Positions 1-6,300 of a stretch of DNA of 8,424 nucleotides are shown here, piece by piece. The notes beneath the pieces are model-generated. The model was not told where the DNA came from. It searched no databases and saw only the letters and a program-made list of their open reading frames with translations. This DNA is from Acidimicrobiaceae bacterium. GTDB taxonomy: Bacteria; Actinomycetota; Acidimicrobiia; Acidimicrobiales; Palsa-688. The position numbers and the translations under genes were made by a program. Every line of letters starts with the position of its first letter. Position 1 is the first letter of the stretch. The stretch is from assembly GCA_003156795.1 (NCBI GenBank), contig PMHU01000172.1:2763-11186 (forward strand), in the 5' to 3' direction.

Positions 1-1163
1 GCGTCGATCTCGGTACGAAGCTCGGCGACATCGCGGCCGACGCCGGGCTAAGGAGCATCGAGATCGTCGCCTGGCGCGACCTCGATCACCCCGAGGCCGG
101 AGGCTCGGAGATCCACGCGGCCAGGATTGCGGAGCGCTGGGCCGCGGCCGGGATCGACGTGGCCTTGCTGGCTTCACGAGCACCAGGTGCGAACCGGAGA
201 TTCAGCAAGGACGGCTACCAGGTACGGCGACCTGCGGGGCGCTATTCGATCTTCCCTGTCGTCGGCGCCTCAGCCCTGGCCCGGCGGGGCTCACGGCCCG
301 ACGGGACCATCGAAGTCTGGAACGGCATGCCGTTCTTCTCTCCGGCTTGGGCCGCTCACCCGCGCGTGGTGTTCCTGCATCACGTTCACGACGGCATGTG
401 GGACCTCGTGTTGCCGTCGCCGCTGGCTGCGATCGGAAAGCTGATCGAGCGACGCCTGGCGCCCCGCCTCTACCGAACCACCCCGGTCGTCACCCTCTCG
501 GAGTCGTCGCGCCGCGCCATCCTGGAGCTGCTCGGTTTGACGCCATCGCAAGTGAGCGTCGTCGCTCCGGGCGTCGACGACCGCTTCAGCCGGGGCGGCA
601 AACGCGACGCCGATCCCCTGCTACTGGCGGTCGGCCGGCTGGTGCCCTACAAACGCTTCGACCTCCTCGTGGAAACGCTGGTCCGCATCCATGAGCGCCA
701 CCCCAACGTGGGCGCCGTCATCGCCGGAGAGGGATCCGAACGACCGGCGCTCGAAGCCCTGATAGCCAGCCACCAGGCGCAGGAGTGGCTCCACCTTCCG
801 GGCCGGGTCGACGACGAACGGCTGGTGGATCTCTACCGGCGGGCGTGGGTGCTCATGTCGACCTCGGCTTACGAAGGTTGGGGGCTGACCATCAGCGAGG
901 CGGCGGGATGCGCCACGCCGGCAGTCGCCAGCCCGATCGCCGGGCACGTGGACGCCATCGAAGATGGCATGAGCGGCTTCTTGGCCGAGCCGGGTCCGGC
1001 CATGGAGGACGCGGTATCCGCAATCCTGAGCAATCAGATCGTCAGGCGTCGCTTGCAGCGCGGCGCGTTCGAGCGCTCCCAACTCCTGACATGGGACAAG
1101 ACGGCGCTGGAGACGCTCCGAGTGCTGGCCGCCGACGCGGCGCCTCCCGGCGGGGACGTCTGA
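1..1163 (+). CDS. GT4-family glycosyltransferase (GT-B fold), 5'-partial
   Basis: A retaining, nucleotide-sugar-dependent glycosyltransferase expected to work on the cytoplasmic side of the membrane; the exact donor and acceptor cannot be read. The open frame runs from base 3 to the TGA at 1161-1163 (386 codons in view). Near the N-terminus it has VAWRDLDHPEAGGSE, the acceptor-domain glycine-loop region of many actinobacterial GT4 enzymes, followed later by LHHVHDGMW. The C-terminal donor domain carries VGRLVPYKRFD (phosphate-contacting Lys/Arg) and the E-x7-E motif as EGWGLTISE, and ends with the usual final helix TWDKTALETLRVL. There is no ATG, GTG or TTG before the first motif (the first in-frame start, GTG 159, lies after it), so the true start is left of the window. 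The 3' end overlaps the convergent GT-C gene by 122 nt. The family call is firm; a role in envelope glycan assembly is inferred from the neighbours. Confidence 0.9.
   Translation, partial: VDLGTKLGDIAADAGLRSIEIVAWRDLDHPEAGGSEIHAARIAERWAAAGIDVALLASRAPGANRRFSKDGYQVRRPAGRYSIFPVVGASALARRGSRPDGTIEVWNGMPFFSPAWAAHPRVVFLHHVHDGMWDLVLPSPLAAIGKLIERRLAPRLYRTTPVVTLSESSRRAILELLGLTPSQVSVVAPGVDDRFSRGGKRDADPLLLAVGRLVPYKRFDLLVETLVRIHERHPNVGAVIAGEGSERPALEALIASHQAQEWLHLPGRVDDERLVDLYRRAWVLMSTSAYEGWGLTISEAAGCATPAVASPIAGHVDAIEDGMSGFLAEPGPAMEDAVSAILSNQIVRRRLQRGAFERSQLLTWDKTALETLRVLAADAAPPGGDV
1042..1163. other. 122-nt convergent (tail-to-tail) coding overlap
   Basis: The GT4 gene ends at 1163 on the + strand while the small GT-C frame stops only at 1042 on the minus strand. 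The GT4 side encodes its conserved final helix, so it is likely the constrained frame. The minus side encodes a basic tail beyond the last GT-C helix. There is no space for an intrinsic terminator between the two genes. Confidence 0.75.
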
Positions 1164-2397
1164 TCAGGTCGTCCACGGCAATTGCGGCCAGCAACACGAG
1201 CACGGCGTCGAGGGTGACCCGAAAGCGGGTCGTGCCGTAGGTGATCAGGACGACCACGACCACGTCGGCGGCCACGGCCACCATCGGAAAAAGAGGTAGC
1301 CCGCGCCTCCGCAGGACCCTCCCACCCCAAAGCGACAAGGGAACCAGGCTGTAGAACATGCCCAGTCCGACGAACGCCCAGAACTTGGGCCGCCCCTCGA
1401 CGTAGGAGTCGATGTCGATCTGCTGCACGGGACGGTAGAAGCCGAACGTCCGCCCCATCCGCTCCAATTCCACCTTCGGTAACCCGCCGATGTGGCTAGA
1501 GAGGTATTTGACGGCGTACGTCATCGCCGCGGCGTACTGGGCGGACTCGTCGCCACGGGCGCCCGCGACCGACGCCGCCGCGCACTTCATGGACCAGAAA
1601 CCCGCGATGGGACCGGACCAAGCCTGGTTGCAGTTGGCCGCCGCCAGCGCCAGGCCGAGGCGGTCGGTAACGAGCACGGGGTGAGAGAAACGACTCATGT
1701 TGTAGCCCGCCCACGGACCGACGACCGCCGCCAGGGCGATTCCTCCGGCGGCCAACAACCGGGACCGCTGCACCCACGAGCGCCCGACCGCACCGAACGC
1801 CAGAGGCAGAAGGATGAAGGGGGCGAACAGGATCAGTTCGTCGCGCCCCAATGTCGCAAAACCGATGGTCAGCCCCAGGACGGCAGCCCGGCCCGCTCCG
1901 GGCCGGCGCCACATGCGGTAGGCAGCCCACAGGACCAGGAGCACCAGCGACGGGGAGATCGTCTCTGACATGCCCAGGCCGGCGCTCATCCATAAGTTCG
2001 GGCAGATGGCGATGACCACCGCCGCCATCAGGCCCACCCGTCTACCGGCCAGATCTTGGCCGACCAGGGCGCCCAACCCGACCGCAGACGCGCTGAGGAC
2101 GGCCGACCAGATGCGATGGGCGAAGAAGCTCTTGAACCCGACTAGCGAGCACAGCGACAACAACATGATGTAGAGAGGCGGCAACTTCGCGGTCTGCAGC
2201 TGTTGCCCCGTCGCCGCGTAGATGTACGGCTCGATGAAGCCCTTGCCTTCGGCCAGCAGGTTGGCCTGGCCCCAATATTCGCCCGCGTCACCGAGTGGGC
2301 GGAGGTGAGGGTTGGCCATCACGAATCCGACCCGTACGGCCAGCCCCAACGCGACCGCGCCCGCGACGAGAAGGCCCCAGCGCCGTTCGATGGTCAC
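1042..2397 (-). CDS. GT-C (PMT/ArnT-like) integral membrane glycosyltransferase
   Basis: A 451-residue polytopic membrane protein resembling the RgtA/ArnT/PMT-type GT-C enzymes, which transfer a sugar from a polyprenyl-phosphate donor on the outer face of the membrane. After TM1 (about residues 8-27) comes the loop PLGDAGEYWGQ, whose Asp37 sits where GT-C enzymes keep the catalytic acid. KLPPLY (71-76), GMSET (142-146) and GRDELILF (184-191) match the PPLY, SE and R-P/D-E signatures of the family, and TTRFRVTLD (389-397) resembles the usual late R-x-R element. Cys256 and Cys272 fall in an extracytoplasmic region and may form a disulphide. The start is the GTG at 2397, inside a GTGA overlap with the transporter stop; no Shine-Dalgarno is seen, so translational coupling is likely. 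The last 40 residues are a basic, Pro/Ala-rich tail antisense to the GT4 gene. Donor and acceptor are unknown. Confidence 0.83.
   Translation of the reverse strand: MTIERRWGLLVAGAVALGLAVRVGFVMANPHLRPLGDAGEYWGQANLLAEGKGFIEPYIYAATGQQLQTAKLPPLYIMLLSLCSLVGFKSFFAHRIWSAVLSASAVGLGALVGQDLAGRRVGLMAAVVIAICPNLWMSAGLGMSETISPSLVLLVLWAAYRMWRRPGAGRAAVLGLTIGFATLGRDELILFAPFILLPLAFGAVGRSWVQRSRLLAAGGIALAAVVGPWAGYNMSRFSHPVLVTDRLGLALAAANCNQAWSGPIAGFWSMKCAAASVAGARGDESAQYAAAMTYAVKYLSSHIGGLPKVELERMGRTFGFYRPVQQIDIDSYVEGRPKFWAFVGLGMFYSLVPLSLWGGRVLRRRGLPLFPMVAVAADVVVVVLITYGTTRFRVTLDAVLVLLAAIAVDDLIRRPRREAPRRRPALGASPAPSCPMSGVGSARTRRAASDA
2394..2397 (-). other. GTGA stop/start overlap coupling transporter and small GT-C
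   Basis: On the minus strand the GTG start of the small GT-C gene (2395-2397) overlaps the TGA stop of the transporter (2394-2396) in a GTGA. No ribosome site is seen just upstream, so the downstream gene is probably translated by coupling, keeping the two proteins in proportion. Confidence 0.7.
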
Positions 2398-3347
2398 GAC
2401 GTGACTGCTTTTTCGGTGATCGCGGCGTCGTGAACGGACTCGGAGTCGACCGCCAGAACGATGACAGCTGCCGCCAGTGCCGCGAAGCCGACGATGCGGG
2501 CGAGAGACGACCAGCCGGGCGGAAGGAGCAGCTCGCCGAACACGACGGACGCACCAACCAGCGCACACACGCTCGATATGACGTTGGTGAAGGTCGCCAT
2601 GAGCGAAGCGGGGTGGCGCTGCAAGCCGACCTGGAAGATCAGCATCCCGGCCAGCGTCGCCACGACGAACAACCACGGGTACGCGGTCGCGAGGGAAGCC
2701 ACGGCGCCGTGCACCAGCCCGTCGGCCACCAGCCGGGTCGCCACCGCCTTTTCGGCCACGGCTCCCAGCCCGTAAAAGGCGCCGGCGCCAACGGCTGCGC
2801 CCACCAGCTTGAGCTGATCCGACTTGACCCGACCGGTCATCGCGACCGAGGAAGCCAGCACGCCGAGTACGGTCAGCGGTAGGGCCAGCCCAAAGAGAGC
2901 CGGGGCCGGCGCTCGCTCGGCCACCTGTCCCCCGGCGCTCGCCGAGACCGCTATGGCCACGACCGCACCGAGCACGAGCACTAGCGCGGCCCGTTGACGC
3001 CACTGGAGCCGCTCCTCCAACACGGCGCCCCCGATAACCACGAGACCGATGAGACCTCCGGCCAGCACGGGTTGAACGACCGACACGGGGGCCATCGTGA
3101 GAGCGACCAGCTGGAGGCACAACCCGCCGAGCATGGCCGCAAACCCCGCCAGCCACTGTCGCGAAGAGGCGACGGACCTGAGCAGAGCGACGGGGTGAAG
3201 CCGCACCGAAGGTAGATCGACGAGGGCTCGCTTCTCGAGCACGTAACCCAGGTCGTACAGGGCGGCAGAAAGGACAGCCACCACGACCCCGGCCACCTCG
3301 CGGCCACCCCCTGCGCTGGATCCGGTGGCGATCAGATTCAGGCTCAA
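2394..3347 (-). CDS. DMT-superfamily (EamA/NIPA-like) membrane transporter
   Basis: A hydrophobic protein of 317 residues (from TTG 3347) with about 9-10 predicted membrane helices, the usual size for drug/metabolite transporter superfamily members. The two DMT half-repeats can be seen: ALYDLGYVLEKRAL (29-42) corresponds to AFYGLGAVAEKAVA (190-203), and each half closes with an E-containing loop (LEERLQW at 110-116; FGELLLPP at 270-277). The substrate cannot be read. It sits between two GT-C glycosyltransferase genes, starting 4 nt after the upstream stop and overlapping the downstream start by 4 nt, so a role in exporting or flipping a glycan precursor is plausible, by analogy with DMT-fold ArnE/ArnF. 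The start is uncertain: TTG 3347 touches a GAGGAG, CTG 3341 is ideally spaced from it, and GTG 3296 lies at the beginning of TM1. Generic metabolite or ion (NIPA-type) transport is the main alternative. Confidence 0.82.
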   Translation of the reverse strand: MSLNLIATGSSAGGGREVAGVVVAVLSAALYDLGYVLEKRALVDLPSVRLHPVALLRSVASSRQWLAGFAAMLGGLCLQLVALTMAPVSVVQPVLAGGLIGLVVIGGAVLEERLQWRQRAALVLVLGAVVAIAVSASAGGQVAERAPAPALFGLALPLTVLGVLASSVAMTGRVKSDQLKLVGAAVGAGAFYGLGAVAEKAVATRLVADGLVHGAVASLATAYPWLFVVATLAGMLIFQVGLQRHPASLMATFTNVISSVCALVGASVVFGELLLPPGWSSLARIVGFAALAAAVIVLAVDSESVHDAAITEKAVTS

Positions 3348-3353
3348 CTCCTC
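3348..3353 (-). promoter_or_regulatory. Shine-Dalgarno GAGGAG between the aftD and transporter genes
   Basis: On the minus strand GAGGAG overlaps the aftD stop (TGA, 3352-3354) and directly touches the TTG at 3347. The next in-frame start-like codon, CTG at 3339-3341, is 6 nt downstream, the ideal distance. The site therefore supports translation beginning here but does not settle which codon is used; re-initiation by ribosomes finishing aftD is also possible. Confidence 0.55.
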
Positions 3354-6300
3354 AGGTCCTTCCGTCGCCGAGCGTAGACCTTCGAGGCCGGCGCGACCCG
3401 ACGAAGCCGGCCACCAGATCCGAACCGAGCAGCGAGAGGCCCAACCAGGCCAGGTCGTTGGTCGAGCTGAGATCAGCGGGCCAGTCGATGGTCGGCCAGT
3501 ACATATGGGCCCACTGCTGCTGCACGGCGTACCCGGCGACCGCTATCAGAGCCAGCACCGCCGCGATCCGGACGCCGAGTCGGCCCCGAGGCCACCAACA
3601 CCCGATCGCGACGCCGGCCCCGGCGGCCAGCCCGATCGCCGGTCTGCTCACAATCGCCGCCACGATGGCCCACGCCATCGCCGCGGCGACAACGCGACGC
3701 GCCCGAGGCCTCGAGTCGACCGCGCCCATCAGGGCCACGAGAGAAGCTCGGGCCGGACCCGATCCGAGCGGTGCGCTGGCGCTGCGAGTGCTCCCGCTGT
3801 TGCGACTCTCCGACGGGCGGCTGTTCGACGGGTGACGCCGTCGCTTCCACGGGCTGCGACCCTCCGGCCACACCGCCAGCAGCACCGACATCAACAGGGC
3901 CGCGGCAGAGACGGTGATGGCCGCCCACACCAGCTTCTGTGGAGTCCAGGTCAGATCGATCACGGTCGGTCCGTTGATCTCGCCTGCCGGCACGTACCAC
4001 CCGTTGGCGTAACCATCGATGAGCTTCGATGGGCCGAGGCTCTTCCCTCCGGGAAGCGTCGCCGCCCACCCGTCGCTGAAGCTCTGACCCAGCACCAGCC
4101 AGAAGGCGTTTCCGTTGCCGTCCACGGTAACTCGCCACGAAGTCCGGTTCTGACCGTCGAGGCGAAGAGACGGGGCGGCGGCGCCGTTTGGGGTCGCCGG
4201 GCTCGAAGCGGACCCGGCGTCGGGTGTGGGCGGAGCGGCCGCCGGCCCGCCGCCAGCCGCTGATTCGAGCGCCAGTTGGTCGATCGACCACCCGGAAGGG
4301 AGGCGGGGGCTGGTTTGCACCACATGGGGCCCGGCACCCAGAGTGACGCCGTCGGTCGAGTTGCCGCAGGCCTTGAGCGTCAACTGGTCGCCGTCGAGCG
4401 CAGACGCAGTCGTACCCACTACTTCGACGTCGATCGCCTTTCCGTCGATGCTCAACAAGTTGGAGCTGCAGACCGGCGGCAGGTTCTCCGGCGGCGCGGG
4501 CTGGTCCACGCCTGGGATGCCAAGTTCGGCGATACCTACGGGCAGGATGTCGGTGATGTCGGCGAACGTCGAGTAGTAGTCACGGGCGCGGACCTGCTCG
4601 ACCGAGTTGATCGTGACTCTCACGTTGGCTCCCGTCAGGGCCGGGAACGTGATCGGGATCGCCGTGGTCGAAACCTGGGGCCGTCCGGTCCCCACCGGCG
4701 GGGCGGGCACAGTGACGGTACGGCTGGCCCCGCCCGAGCTGATGGTGATCCTGGTCGGCAGCGAATGACGGCCGTCGTTGACCACTTGCAAGTCCAAGTG
4801 GTCGAAGGTGACCGGCTTGTCCAGCGTGAAGTCGAGCCATTCCCCCGACTGCGGCCCGGTCTCAGCGATCCAAGCCGTGGACGCGTCGCCGTCGGCGGCG
4901 GCGTTGGCGCGCGCGCTGCGATCACCGTCCAAGCGGGTCGAGGAGTTGGCCGCCAGCACCGTCGCCGGGCCCGGCGTTGCCATCGAGACCGGAGCCGGCA
5001 GTTTCCCTGCTGGTGTGAGCCCGATCAGTTGGTTGATCAAGTTGTCGGAGTCGCCGTAGTTGATCTCGGCCGTGCCGCTGACCGAGAAGGTCCGCGCCGT
5101 AGGGAGCGTAAACGTGCGACGCATGTACGGCTCGGGATCGTGGCGGGGCGGCTCGATCGCCCGGTCCCGTTGCATCAGGATCGCCAGTCTGAGCAACAGC
5201 GACGAGGCGCCCGCCATGGAGAGCAGGTCTGTTGGGAGCCTCAAGCTTTCCGACGCCGCCGATACGCCCGGGATGCTGATCTCGGCCAAGCCGACCTGGG
5301 CCAGTCCGTCGTATCGTTTGTTGGCGCCGCCCGTCGCTCCATTGACCACGACTTCGAGTTGAGAAAAGGTACGGGTGGAGAAGGCGACCGTCTGCCCCGG
5401 GGCGTGGAGCGAGGCCGGTGACATTTTCACCGTGACCGGATGCCGACCGTCGAAAAGCAGGGTTATCGAGGTGATGTGCCGGGTCGAGCGGACCGACTGG
5501 GCCTGGGTCAAAGAGACGTGGTCCTCAGTAACCGGCTGGTCCAGATTGACTTGAAGTTTCACGTCGGACACCGGTTGGTGGGCGCCGAACGTCCAAGCCG
5601 TGGACAGGTTCCCATCGATGGCGTCGATAGGTCGGTTCTCCGGGGTGAACGCCAGCGAGTCGCCGTATTCGGTGGCCCGCACGGACTTCACGCCCGTCAC
5701 CTCGGCAACCGTCTGGTCGGCCACCGTTTCGTCGGGGAACACCGGTAGGGCGTAGGCGGAAGGGTCGGAGGACAGGTCGGCGACTCCGGCCTGCTGGACC
5801 TCTCCGACGTTGTCGCGGAGGCTCCCCCATCGATACGTCGCCAGCGGGTTGGTGTCGGTGAGTACCAGCTCGGCGTCGTCCGCCACCGCCTGGTCGAACT
5901 CGCTGCGGTCGTGGACGAGCGACGCCGCGTACAAGATGGGCGTGTCGCCATTCAAGAGGCCGGCACCGGCCGCTTCCACGACTCCGCTGCCATCTCCCGC
6001 CAGGATTATGGGCTGCTGGACCCCTTCCGTACGGACCAGCGGCCGCGGATCGGACACGTCGAACACGGCCAGGGCGGGAGGTTGCGGGGCCCCGGTCGGG
6101 AGCCCGAGACGGATCTCGCTGTCGAGCGGATACCGAATCAGGGGCGCCGGGTTGGCCGGACCGAAGGTCGTCGGCTGGCTCAGGCCGGGTGGCGGCGGAT
6201 CCATCAGCTCCCACAAGGCCTGAGGCAGCGGAAGGTGGTACCGCTCGTACTGGAGATCGGATTGCAGTAGCACTTGGCCCACGCTCATGAGCCGAGCGAC

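Noticed and set aside
1..51. End of a possible upstream gene in another frame (stop TAA at 49-51)
   Set aside because: Only 16 codons are visible, they are Ser/Pro/Arg-rich, and the overlapping GT4 frame is open here, so no gene can be supported.
1164..1330. Terminator for the GT4 gene downstream of its stop
   Set aside because: The region is coding sequence of the convergent GT-C gene and I see no GC-rich stem followed by a T-run on the + strand.
2398..3156. The small GT-C reading frame stays open for a further 759 nt upstream of GTG 2397
   Set aside because: This part is Arg/Gly/Ala-rich, shows no domain, and lies in another frame across the transporter gene, which has clear membrane helices. 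It is a high-GC open-frame artefact.
3325..4263. A 312-codon + strand open frame antisense to the 3' part of aftD
   Set aside because: Low-complexity Arg/Pro/His composition and no motif; a typical antisense shadow in GC-rich coding DNA.
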